From NCBI RefSeq assembly GCF_023634025.1, contig NZ_JALJCW010000001.1, positions 657,501 through 721,500 of the forward strand: DNA of 64,000 nt. Direction: 5' to 3'. Under the pieces are notes generated by a model. The model did not search any database. It saw only the letters and a program-made list of their open reading frames with translations, and was not told where the DNA came from. How positions within the stretch are numbered: the stretch's first letter is position 1; the number at the start of each line of letters is the position of its first letter. Positions 9,368-15,969 of this stretch are shown one piece after another. The position numbers and the translations under genes were made by a program. The DNA is from Hanstruepera flava. GTDB lineage: Bacteria > Bacteroidota > Bacteroidia > Flavobacteriales > Flavobacteriaceae.

Positions 9368-10108
9368 CCTTGTTTTATAATCATCAATATTGAACAACTC
9401 ACTATTGTCATTATCTACATCACAAATGACTACATTGAAATTACTAGTTGGCTTAAAACGCCAGCCTTCATTATTAGCTTCCCATTGACCCACATTTCTA
9501 TTTGGCGGTGTAAGACCTTGTGTTCCTGAATGGTTTTGAATGCCTAAAATTGCATTACCGTTATTCCATGAGGGACAAAGTGGCTTACTTTTGATCATCA
9601 CATCAATTATACCTGTGGTCTCATGCAAAACTACTTGTGATGTCGAAATCAAAGGACTACACGCATATTGAATTATATCTTCATAAAAGATATAAAACCG
9701 TCTATTAGGACTTTCTCCAGAAACGCCATAATAAATAGCACCTTCTGATGTTGAGTCAGCATTGTTTAAATCATGATAAGGCCCGAATATAGCTGGGCTA
9801 GGTAAGCTTTCTGATGGTATCGCGGTATTGATATTCCAAGGATCAAAAGAATTCGCTAATGAAGTATCAAACACAATATCCGCATTGGTTCCAACTACCA
9901 ATTCCAATTGATTTGGTAATCCATAAAAATCAAATGGGAATGGTAAACTAATAACACCAGAATAAATATCATCTTGATTAAACTGTATTATGTTCTGTTC
10001 TTGAAACTCTTGATATGGGATAGACTCAACCGTATATTGATAAGTGTTTTGGGAATAAAAATTGATTGAAAGTAATAATAGAATAATTGAGATATAGCGA
10101 TTTTTCAT
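8552..10108 (-). CDS. T9SS-secreted surface protein with calcium-binding Asp repeats, copy 1
   Basis: A 518-residue protein. Signal peptide residues 1-20 (MKNRYISIILLLLSINFYSQ). Residues ~25-220 form a beta-rich globular domain (FDFYGLPNQ, AIFGPYHD, RRFYIFYEDI, VVLHETTGIIDVMI, NAILGIQN) that resembles a nidogen-like domain; this is tentative. Residues ~306-420 hold thrombospondin-type-3-like Asp repeats (DTDGDGIPNYQDDDDDGD, DTDNDGIPNHLDMDDDGDG), expected to bind calcium. Residues ~435-518 are a type A T9SS sorting domain (YPNPATHVLNV ... VYDMQGRQIL ... LAAGQYILVI ... KKFIVE). The N-terminal half differs strongly from copy 2, whereas the last ~270 residues are identical. The ligand of the N-terminal domain is unknown. 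Confidence 0.8.
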   Translation of the reverse strand: MKNRYISIILLLLSINFYSQNTYQYTVESIPYQEFQEQNIIQFNQDDIYSGVISLPFPFDFYGLPNQLELVVGTNADIVFDTSLANSFDPWNINTAIPSESLPSPAIFGPYHDLNNADSTSEGAIYYGVSGESPNRRFYIFYEDIIQYACSPLISTSQVVLHETTGIIDVMIKSKPLCPSWNNGNAILGIQNHSGTQGLTPPNRNVGQWEANNEGWRFKPTSNFNVVICDVDNDNSELFNIDDYKTRVLGLFNLDASENTVDILDASNASVSGDVTISSGNNNFTIVMNPSTDNVQFDLTVSFTNCDNDDENDGIPNDMEDANGNGDLGDDDTDGDGIPNYQDDDDDGDTVISEYEIVFGGRTSNNTVNPPTFLDTDNDGIPNHLDMDDDGDGVITLDEDYNDNGDPTDDDVNGNGIPDYLDAQQLSVEDISINTKLFTVYPNPATHVLNVQFPAEITFSDSAIELKVYDMQGRQILQSQNKLSNNRTKINVQSLAAGQYILVIKKDNLLKAKKFIVE

Positions 10109-10134
10109 AAGTGTAATAGGTTAGCTCAGTATCT

Positions 10135-10142
10135 CAAAGATA
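10135..10142 (-). promoter_or_regulatory. Candidate -7 element of T9SS copy 1
   Basis: TATCTTTG on the minus strand, 27 bases upstream of the ATG of the copy 1 T9SS gene. No TTG lies at the expected 19-base distance. At the equivalent place in copy 2 (12479-12486) the octamer reads CATCTTTA, losing both conserved ends. This is a weak call on its own. Confidence 0.35.
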
Positions 10143-10171
10143 CAATAATGGCCAAAAGGCTGCGTGAAAAA

Positions 10172-10226
10172 TTAAACTTTTTCTTCTTGATGTTGTAATT
10201 CAGCCTCAAACAAATGGGCAAAATGC
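10172..10226 (-). pseudogene. 3' stump of lipB left at the duplication junction
   Basis: The minus strand encodes the last 17 lipB residues (FAHLFEAELQ then HQEEKV and stop). It is identical to the end of intact lipB at 12516-12570 except one codon (CAT for CGT, His for Arg). No start or upstream coding part is present, so this is a remnant, not a gene. It ends exactly where the DinB-like fragment begins. Confidence 0.85.
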
Positions 10227-10401
10227 AGAACGCTTTGCCAATTATGTTGAACAATTATCAGACACAGAACTAGACTTACCATTTGTTGATAAAAAATATG
10301 GAACCTACCGAAGAAATATTGAAGGCGTTATTGAACACAGCTACTATCATTTAGGACAAGTATCCATAATCAAGAAAATGATTTTGGAGTTAGAAAACTA
10401 A
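10220..10401 (+). pseudogene. Truncated DinB-like gene, copy 2 (3' part only)
   Basis: In frame with the DinB-like family, this encodes the C-terminal ~58 residues (AERFANYVEQLSDTELD ... HSYYHLGQVSIIKK ... LELEN). It lacks the N-terminal two thirds and has no plausible start. It differs from the intact copy at several codons (HVEQLSDSELES versus YVEQLSDTELDL; DEKYG versus DKKYG). The duplication is therefore not very recent, or the fragment is drifting freely. Confidence 0.85.
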
Positions 10402-10403
10402 TA

Positions 10404-10640
10404 ATGGGCTTCTTTGAGCATACAATAGGTTATTTAATATTAAATTTCATTGGCGGAACTTTACGATGGATTTATGGTTCCATTTGGAGAACAATTTTAA
10501 AAAAACCGAAATTTACTTATAGTGAATACCTATATGGCCCAAAAAAATCTTCAAATTATTATGACAAAATAGGTCATAATCAGAATAACGTATTTATAGC
10601 TTTAGCCTTTATATTTATTTTAGTTTTTGCACTTTCATGA
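10404..10640 (+). CDS. Small hypothetical membrane protein found only in copy 2
   Basis: A 78-residue ORF starting two bases after the DinB-like fragment's stop. It has an amphipathic, aromatic-rich N-terminal part (GYLILNFIGGTLRWIYGSIW), a basic middle with Tyr-rich SEYLYGPKKSSNYYD, and a C-terminal hydrophobic segment (VFIALAFIFILVFALS) that could span the membrane. The corresponding position in copy 1 has no such sequence. I recognise no family. The two hydrophobic ends and regular composition make it a plausible real gene, convergent with the small membrane gene five bases away. Confidence 0.5.
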   Translation: MGFFEHTIGYLILNFIGGTLRWIYGSIWRTILKKPKFTYSEYLYGPKKSSNYYDKIGHNQNNVFIALAFIFILVFALS

Positions 10641-10645
10641 TGCAG

Positions 10646-10873
10646 CTAATGTTTAGTAACATCAAAAACATCATCAGGTTTAGAACTGTCATTCTTCTCA
10701 AAAGAAATTGTTTTAATGGGTTCTTTTGTTGACATTTCTATTGGCGGTCTTTTAAACGTACTAGGATGCTCAAAAGCACTTATTTTAGATTCTTGGGTGT
10801 TGCGATTTTTTGTGATGCTTCTTACTATCACAATAAGTACAACAATTGCCAATAAAATGAAAATAAATTTCAT
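10646..10873 (-). CDS. Small single-span membrane protein, copy 2
   Basis: Paralogue of the gene at 8311-8538: same 75-residue length, identical N-terminal helix and juxtamembrane part. Substitutions occur only in the C-terminal half (KR for KK, SFEK for SFDK, VFDVTKH for AFDVTNN). ATG at 10873; a TTG nine bases upstream is an alternative. It follows the copy 2 T9SS gene by 13 bases, so the pairing is conserved in both copies. This argues that the two proteins work together. Function unknown. Confidence 0.6.
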   Translation of the reverse strand: MKFIFILLAIVVLIVIVRSITKNRNTQESKISAFEHPSTFKRPPIEMSTKEPIKTISFEKNDSSKPDDVFDVTKH

Positions 10874-11702
10874 GTTGACCAAAATTCTATTCTACAATAA
10901 ACTTCTTTGCCTTTAACAGGTTGTCCTTTTTAATCACTAATATGTATTGACCAGCAGCAAGACTTTGCACATTAATTTTAGTCCTATTATTTGACAACTT
11001 ATTTTGAGATTGTAAAATCTGCCTACCTTGCATATCATAAACTTTTAATTCAATCGCTGAATCAGAAAAAGTAATCTCTGCAGGAAATTGCACATTCAAT
11101 ACATGGGTTGCAGGATTTGGATATACTGTAAACAACTTTGTGTTTATACTAATGTCTTCGACACTTAACTGTTGAGCATCTAGATAGTCAGGAATACCAT
11201 TTCCATTAACATCGTCATCAGTAGGATCACCATTATCATTGTAATCTTCATCTAAAGTAATAACACCATCACCATCATCATCCATGTCCAAATGGTTTGG
11301 AATACCATCATTATCTGTATCTAAAAATGTAGGTGGATTAACCGTATTATTGGAAGTTCTACCACCAAAAACAATTTCATATTCTGAAATGACTGTATCT
11401 CCATCATCGTCATCATCTTGATAGTTTGGAATGCCATCACCATCCGTATCATCATCGCCCAAATCACCATTTCCGTTAGCATCTTCCATGTCATTTGGAA
11501 TACCATCATTCTCATCGTCATTGTCACAGTTGGTAAAGCTCACCGTTAAATCAAATTGCACATTATCAGTACTTGGGTTCATAACTATCGTAAAATTATT
11601 ATTCCCAGAACTTATGGTAACATCACCTGAAACCGATGCATTGGATGCATCTAAAATATCAACGGTATTTTCTGAAGCATCTAAATTAAACAACCCAAGA
11701 AC
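10764..11702. repeat. Apparently identical tract, copy 2 (partner 8429-9367)
   Basis: Second member of the ~939-base block in which I see no difference from copy 1. The block stops abruptly at 11703, inside the T9SS gene about codon 250. Upstream of that the two genes share only scattered blocks. Confidence 0.8.
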
Positions 11703-12452
11703 TCTTGTTTTATAATCATCGATATTGAACAATTCACTATTGTCATTATTTACATCACAGATAACCACATTAAAGTTGTTGGTTGGTATAAAACGCCAAC
11801 CTTCTTCATTAGCATCCCAGGCAATATTATTTCTTCCAGGAGCTGCAATTCCTCTAGTTCCGTTATTATCTTGTATTCCAACAATTGCTCGTCCTTCCCA
11901 CCAAGTATCACAAACTGGTTTTTCTTTGATATATACATCAATTATGTTTGTAGTTTCATGCAAGACTAATTGAAAGGTCGAATATAAATCGTTACATGAA
12001 TAATGTGGAAAATCTTCAAAAAAAACATAAAAGCGCCTATGAGGTGACTCACCTGAAACACCATAATAAGCACCTCCAGGTGGATCTCCTAACCCTCCTT
12101 GTCCTATATCATGAAACGCAGCAAAAATTGTAGCTTTTCTATTTTGAAATGTAGTTGGTATAGAATTGTCAAGCCCTATATTCCAGAAATCAAACGTATT
12201 TGCTAATGATAAATCAAACACTATGTCAGCATTTGCACCAATAACAATCTGAGTTTGATTTAAAAGTTGATAAAAATCAAACTCAAAGGGCATATTAATA
12301 ATACCCGAATAAACATCATCTTGGAGTTGAACCACATTTTGCTCCTGATATTCTTGAAATGGAATAGGTTGAACAGTATATTCATAAGAATTTTGAGAGT
12401 AAAAATTTAGTGATAATGATATTAAAAATAAGGTAATGTATAGATTTTTCAT
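10887..12452 (-). CDS. T9SS-secreted surface protein with calcium-binding Asp repeats, copy 2
   Basis: A 521-residue paralogue of the 8552-10108 gene. Signal peptide to about FYSQ (residue 20). Residues ~25-225 are the same beta-rich domain type (FEFDFYQLLNQ, ATIFAAFHDIG, HRRFYVFFEDFPHYSC, LVLHETTNIIDVYI, RAIVGIQDNNG) but substantially diverged. From about residue 250 to the end it is identical to copy 1: Asp-rich type-3 repeats and the type A T9SS sorting domain. Secretion through the type IX system to the cell surface or medium follows from the tail. Two proteins sharing stalk and anchor but differing in the exposed domain suggest diversified recognition, which is inference. Confidence 0.8.
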   Translation of the reverse strand: MKNLYITLFLISLSLNFYSQNSYEYTVQPIPFQEYQEQNVVQLQDDVYSGIINMPFEFDFYQLLNQTQIVIGANADIVFDLSLANTFDFWNIGLDNSIPTTFQNRKATIFAAFHDIGQGGLGDPPGGAYYGVSGESPHRRFYVFFEDFPHYSCNDLYSTFQLVLHETTNIIDVYIKEKPVCDTWWEGRAIVGIQDNNGTRGIAAPGRNNIAWDANEEGWRFIPTNNFNVVICDVNNDNSELFNIDDYKTRVLGLFNLDASENTVDILDASNASVSGDVTISSGNNNFTIVMNPSTDNVQFDLTVSFTNCDNDDENDGIPNDMEDANGNGDLGDDDTDGDGIPNYQDDDDDGDTVISEYEIVFGGRTSNNTVNPPTFLDTDNDGIPNHLDMDDDGDGVITLDEDYNDNGDPTDDDVNGNGIPDYLDAQQLSVEDISINTKLFTVYPNPATHVLNVQFPAEITFSDSAIELKVYDMQGRQILQSQNKLSNNRTKINVQSLAAGQYILVIKKDNLLKAKKFIVE

Positions 12453-12515
12453 AAGTGCAATTCATCAGCTTTATATCTTAAAGATGCAATAATGGCCAAA
12501 AGGCTGCGTGAAAAA

Positions 12516-13232
12516 TTAAACTTTTTCTTCTTGACGTTGTAATTCAGCCTCAAACAAATGGGCAAAATGCTTTAAGAGCTTTTCTTTTACTTCAGCTTCG
12601 TCAACTGTTTGTTTACCTAGTTCTACGTTTAATGAGGTAACCGCTTTACCTCGAATACCACAAGGAATCATATTATCAAAATAGCCTAAATCAGCATTGA
12701 CGTTCAAAGCAAAGCCATGCATAGTGACCCAACGACTGGCACGAACACCCATGGCGCAAATCTTTCTGGCAAAAGGCGTTCCTACATCCAACCAAACACC
12801 TGTTTCGCCTTGGCTACGCTCTGCTTTAAGACCATATTCGGCTAATGTGAGGATAATCATTTCCTCCAAAAAGCGTAAATACTTATGAATATCTGTAAAA
12901 AAGTTATCCAAGTCCAAAATAGGATAGCCTACAATTTGTCCAGGACCATGATACGTAATGTCGCCTCCTCGATTCACTTTGTAAAACGTAGCGCCTTTTT
13001 CAGCCAGTTGCTTTTCATCTACCAACAGGTTAGACATATCACCACTTTTTCCTAACGTATAAACATGTGGATGCTCAACAAACAAAAAATAGTTAGGTGT
13101 TTGTAAATTGGCTTCTTCACGTCGGTTTTTAATCTTGGTATCAACAATGTTTTTAAATAAGGTCTCTTGATAATCCCAAGTTTCTTTGTAATCTTTTAAG
13201 CCTAATTCCTGAATGGAAACTGTTTTATTCAT
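12516..13232 (-). CDS. lipB: Octanoyltransferase (lipoate biosynthesis)
   Basis: LipB moves octanoyl groups from acyl carrier protein to lipoyl domains of 2-oxoacid dehydrogenases and the glycine cleavage system. At 238 residues it has the full set of motifs: RGGDITYHGPGQIVGYPILDL (88-108), catalytic Lys157 in ARKICAMG and catalytic Cys191 in NMIPCGIRGK. The C-terminal 17 codons were copied into the tandem duplication (10172-10226). A TAATTTTG -7-like box (13239-13246) sits only six bases before the start codon, so the mRNA may be nearly leaderless. Confidence 0.95.
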   Translation of the reverse strand: MNKTVSIQELGLKDYKETWDYQETLFKNIVDTKIKNRREEANLQTPNYFLFVEHPHVYTLGKSGDMSNLLVDEKQLAEKGATFYKVNRGGDITYHGPGQIVGYPILDLDNFFTDIHKYLRFLEEMIILTLAEYGLKAERSQGETGVWLDVGTPFARKICAMGVRASRWVTMHGFALNVNADLGYFDNMIPCGIRGKAVTSLNVELGKQTVDEAEVKEKLLKHFAHLFEAELQRQEEKV

Positions 13233-13261
13233 AGACTACAAAATTACAACTATTTTAGCGA

Positions 13262-13420
13262 TTAGGATTTCGGATTATTCAAAATTACCAAAGCAGCTAT
13301 CACGCCAGGAACCCAGCCACAAAGCCACAATAAAAAAACGATTAATATGGAGCCACAACCTCTGTCTAGAACAGCCAGTGGCGGACAAATAATTGAAAGT
13401 AAAACTCTCCAAAAACTCAT
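13262..13420 (-). CDS. YqaE/Pmp3-family small membrane protein
   Basis: A 52-residue gene: MSFWRVLLSIICPPLAVLDR, then a Gly-Cys-Gly turn and a second hydrophobic helix (ILIVFLLWLCGWVPGVIAAL), ending in ILNNPKS. The two-helix layout, the CPPLAV motif in helix 1 and the WVPG-IAA motif in helix 2 are hallmarks of the YqaE/Pmp3 (UPF0057) family. Eukaryotic homologues influence membrane potential and salt tolerance; the bacterial role is unclear. It lies between lipB and lysS, on the lipB strand, 29 bases upstream of the lipB start. Confidence 0.88.
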   Translation of the reverse strand: MSFWRVLLSIICPPLAVLDRGCGSILIVFLLWLCGWVPGVIAALVILNNPKS

Positions 13421-13501
13421 GTGATTGATTTTAATTGATGATTGTACTTAATAAGTCACAAAAAGTACAATTTTGTTACACGTTAATTTCAATATAATAA
13501 A

Positions 13502-13532
13502 TTGAAAACCTAATGAATAGTGATTATCTTTG
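13502..13532 (+). promoter_or_regulatory. lysS promoter
   Basis: TTG (13502-13504), 20-base spacer, TATCTTTG (13525-13532): a near-perfect Bacteroidetes promoter. The lysS ATG is at 13561, giving a leader of roughly 20 bases. Confidence 0.75.
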
Positions 13533-13560
13533 TGCCTTCAAAAAAAACACCATATAATTT

Positions 13561-15255
13561 ATGTCGCAATTATCTGAACAAGAATTAGTACGTAGAGACA
13601 AGCTTACCAAATTACGTGAGTTAGGTATTAACCCTTATCCGGCAGATTTGTTTCCTGTGGAAGAGACTTCCAAACAGGTGAAACAGAATTTTAAAGAAGG
13701 TAAAAAGGTTGTTATTGCTGGTCGATTAATGTCGCGTCGTATTCAAGGAAATGCTAGTTTTGCTGAACTACAAGATAGCGCAGGACGCATTCAGGTGTAT
13801 TTTAATCGTGATGAAATTTGTATTGGTGAAGACAAAACAAAATACAATACCATTTACAAAAAATTGCTGGATATTGGTGATTTTATAGGTGTGGAAGGCG
13901 AGTTATTTACCACCAAAGTTGGTGAAAAAACCGTTATGGTAAAAGACTTTACCATTTTAAGTAAAGCCTTAAAACCTTTACCTCAACCTCGTGTTGATGC
14001 CGATGGCAAAGTACATGATGCATTTACAGATCCAGAGCAGCGTTATAGACAGCGTTATGCCGATTTAGTTGTCAATCCGCATGTTAAAGATGTATTCATG
14101 AAACGCACCAAGCTTTTTAATGCCATGCGTGATTTCTTTAATAAAGCTGGTTATTTTGAAGTTGAAACGCCAATACTACAACCTATTCCAGGTGGTGCAG
14201 CTGCAAGACCATTTGTAACGCATCACAATACTTTAGATATTCCATTATATATGCGAATAGCTAATGAGTTGTATTTAAAACGATTAATTGTTGGTGGTTT
14301 CGATGGGGTATATGAGTTCTCAAAAAACTTCCGTAATGAAGGTATGGACAGAACCCACAATCCAGAGTTTACAGCTATGGAAATTTATGTAGCTTATAAA
14401 GACTACAACTGGATGATGGATTTCTGTGAGCAACTCCTTGAATTTTGTGCAGTTGCTGTTAACGGAACAACCAAAGCTACTTTTGGCAAGCATGAAATTG
14501 ATTTCAAAGCGCCTTATGCACGAGTGACCATGGCAGATTCCATAAAACATTTTACCGGTTTTGATATTACTGGTAAAACAGAAGCCGAAATACGTCAAGC
14601 TGCCAAAGATATGGGTATCGAAGTTGATGATACTATGGGCAAGGGCAAATTGATTGATGAAATTTTTGGTAAAAAGTGTGAGGGTAATTACATACAACCT
14701 ACATTTATTACAGACTATCCAAAAGAGATGAGTCCATTATGTAAAGAACACCGTGACAATCCAGAATTGACCGAGCGTTTTGAACTCATGGTTTGCGGTA
14801 AGGAAATTGCCAATGCCTATTCTGAACTAAATGACCCAATTGATCAACGTGAGCGTTTTGAGCATCAATTAAAACTAGCCGCAAAAGGCGATGATGAAGC
14901 GACCGAGTTTATAGATTACGACTTTTTACGTGCTTTAGAATACGGTATGCCTCCAACATCTGGTATGGGAATTGGCATGGATAGATTAATCATGTTTTTA
15001 ACCAATAATCAATCGATACAAGAAGTCTTATTCTTCCCACAAATGAAACCAGAGAAAAAACCATTGGCTATAAGTGATGACGCTAAAGCCGTTTTGGAGA
15101 TTTTAAATAAATCTGAAAAGATGGATTTAAATGACCTAAAGGGACAATCTGGTTTAAGTAATAAAAAATGGGATAAAGCCATTAAAGACTTGACAAAAAA
15201 CAAAGTTGCCAAGGTAGAAAAAACAGATGATGGTTTAATGGTTGAAGCTTTATAA
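13561..15255 (+). CDS. lysS: Lysyl-tRNA synthetase, class II
   Basis: Charges tRNA-Lys with lysine. The 564 residues contain an N-terminal OB-fold anticodon-binding domain (~50-145: VVIAGRLMSRRIQGNASFAE), class II motif 2 (NFRNEGMDRTHNPEFT, ~255-272) and motif 3 (GMGIGMDRLIMFLTN, ~467-482). After motif 3 there is a C-terminal extension of about 65 residues (DDAKAVLEILNKSEK ... KDLTKNKVAKVEK). It looks like a small winged-helix-type module and makes the enzyme longer than the usual ~500 residues. It has its own promoter and a strong terminator (15283-15313). Confidence 0.97.
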   Translation: MSQLSEQELVRRDKLTKLRELGINPYPADLFPVEETSKQVKQNFKEGKKVVIAGRLMSRRIQGNASFAELQDSAGRIQVYFNRDEICIGEDKTKYNTIYKKLLDIGDFIGVEGELFTTKVGEKTVMVKDFTILSKALKPLPQPRVDADGKVHDAFTDPEQRYRQRYADLVVNPHVKDVFMKRTKLFNAMRDFFNKAGYFEVETPILQPIPGGAAARPFVTHHNTLDIPLYMRIANELYLKRLIVGGFDGVYEFSKNFRNEGMDRTHNPEFTAMEIYVAYKDYNWMMDFCEQLLEFCAVAVNGTTKATFGKHEIDFKAPYARVTMADSIKHFTGFDITGKTEAEIRQAAKDMGIEVDDTMGKGKLIDEIFGKKCEGNYIQPTFITDYPKEMSPLCKEHRDNPELTERFELMVCGKEIANAYSELNDPIDQRERFEHQLKLAAKGDDEATEFIDYDFLRALEYGMPPTSGMGIGMDRLIMFLTNNQSIQEVLFFPQMKPEKKPLAISDDAKAVLEILNKSEKMDLNDLKGQSGLSNKKWDKAIKDLTKNKVAKVEKTDDGLMVEAL

Positions 15256-15282
15256 GATAATATTTAACGTAATTATAAGTCG

Positions 15283-15313
15283 AGGAACTACAGAAATGTA
15301 GTTCCTTTTTTTT
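15283..15313 (+). terminator. Rho-independent terminator after lysS
   Basis: A perfect 10-bp stem AGGAACTACA/TGTAGTTCCT (15283-15292 with 15297-15306), closed by a GAAA tetraloop and followed by a T tract, 28 bases after the lysS stop. Confidence 0.92.
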
Positions 15314-15369
15314 ATTTTTAAAGAAATGGAATTGTTTTTGCAACGACTATTAAAATAAACAGCTTTATT

Positions 15370-15900
15370 ATGAAAACATTTAAAAGTCTATTACTTTTCG
15401 TATTTATTACTGCAGTTACTTCATTTGTAAATGCTCAAACTATAAATGCGGATAAATCGGAAGTTAAATTTAAAATTAATGGCGGTGGAATTTTTACTGT
15501 AAAAGGAACCTTTACAGGCATGCAAGGTGATTTTAACTTTAATACTTCTGATGTTTCAGGTTCCAGTTTTGATATCTGTATTGATGCTACAACTATTAAC
15601 ACCAAAAACAACAAACGCGATGAAGACTTGCGTTCAGCCGATTTTTTTGATGTAGAAAAGTATGAGACTATCTGCTACAAATCTAACACGGTTACCAAAA
15701 CCAATGATGGTTATCAAACCACAGGTGAGATGACCATACATGGCGTTACTAAAACTGTGACAATACCATTTACTTTTAAAAACAATACATTTGAAGGTGA
15801 ACTGGAGATTAATCGTTTAGATTATAATATTGGTGAAGATTATGGTACATTCCGAGTTGGTGAGACTGCTGAAGTTACCATAATTTGCAAAGTCGAGTAA
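15370..15900 (+). CDS. YceI-family periplasmic protein
   Basis: A 176-residue exported protein with a signal peptide ending at VNAQ (about residue 23). The mature domain is YceI-like: a lipocalin-type barrel starting INADKSEVKFKINGGG, with SSFDICIDATTINTKNNKRDEDLRSADFFDVEKYET and the signature GEMTIHGVTKTVTIPF. Family members bind isoprenoid-type lipids. No partner gene is adjacent; it is convergent with the hydrolase at 15970. Confidence 0.92.
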   Translation: MKTFKSLLLFVFITAVTSFVNAQTINADKSEVKFKINGGGIFTVKGTFTGMQGDFNFNTSDVSGSSFDICIDATTINTKNNKRDEDLRSADFFDVEKYETICYKSNTVTKTNDGYQTTGEMTIHGVTKTVTIPFTFKNNTFEGELEINRLDYNIGEDYGTFRVGETAEVTIICKVE

Positions 15901-15969
15901 TTTAAAACTAATCTCGATACTAATTTCACAAATATAATTCATGAAACTTACTCGAATTTACGATTTAAG

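Larger units (their letters stand above)
8124..10226. repeat. Tandem duplication, copy 1
   Basis: Copy 1 contains the 3' third of the DinB-like gene, the 75-aa membrane protein, the 518-aa T9SS protein and the last 17 codons of lipB. Its ends are defined by the heptamer AAAATGC, present in the DinB-like gene (8124-8130), in intact lipB (12564-12570) and once at the junction (10220-10226). This is what a tandem duplication joined at 7-bp microhomology leaves behind. No transposase, terminal inverted repeat or target duplication is visible. Confidence 0.85.
10220..12570. repeat. Tandem duplication, copy 2
   Basis: Copy 2 repeats the order DinB-like 3' part, small membrane gene, T9SS gene and lipB end. 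Here the lipB gene is intact and the DinB-like gene is truncated. It is about 240 bases longer than copy 1, chiefly because of an extra ORF (10404-10640) between the DinB-like fragment and the small membrane gene. Confidence 0.85.

Noticed and set aside
9096-9380. Plus-strand 94-codon ORF opposite the T9SS genes (and its copy at 11431-11715)
   Set aside because: It is the antisense shadow of the Asp-repeat region; its Ser/Pro composition mirrors GAT/GGA codons and it exists only because the two T9SS genes share that tract.
8124-12570. Transposon or insertion sequence as cause of the duplication
   Set aside because: No transposase, terminal inverted repeats or target-site duplication; the single microhomology junction explains the structure.
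14320-14697. 125-codon minus-strand ORF inside lysS
   Set aside because: It lies fully within conserved lysS coding sequence, has no promoter, and shows no recognisable domain.
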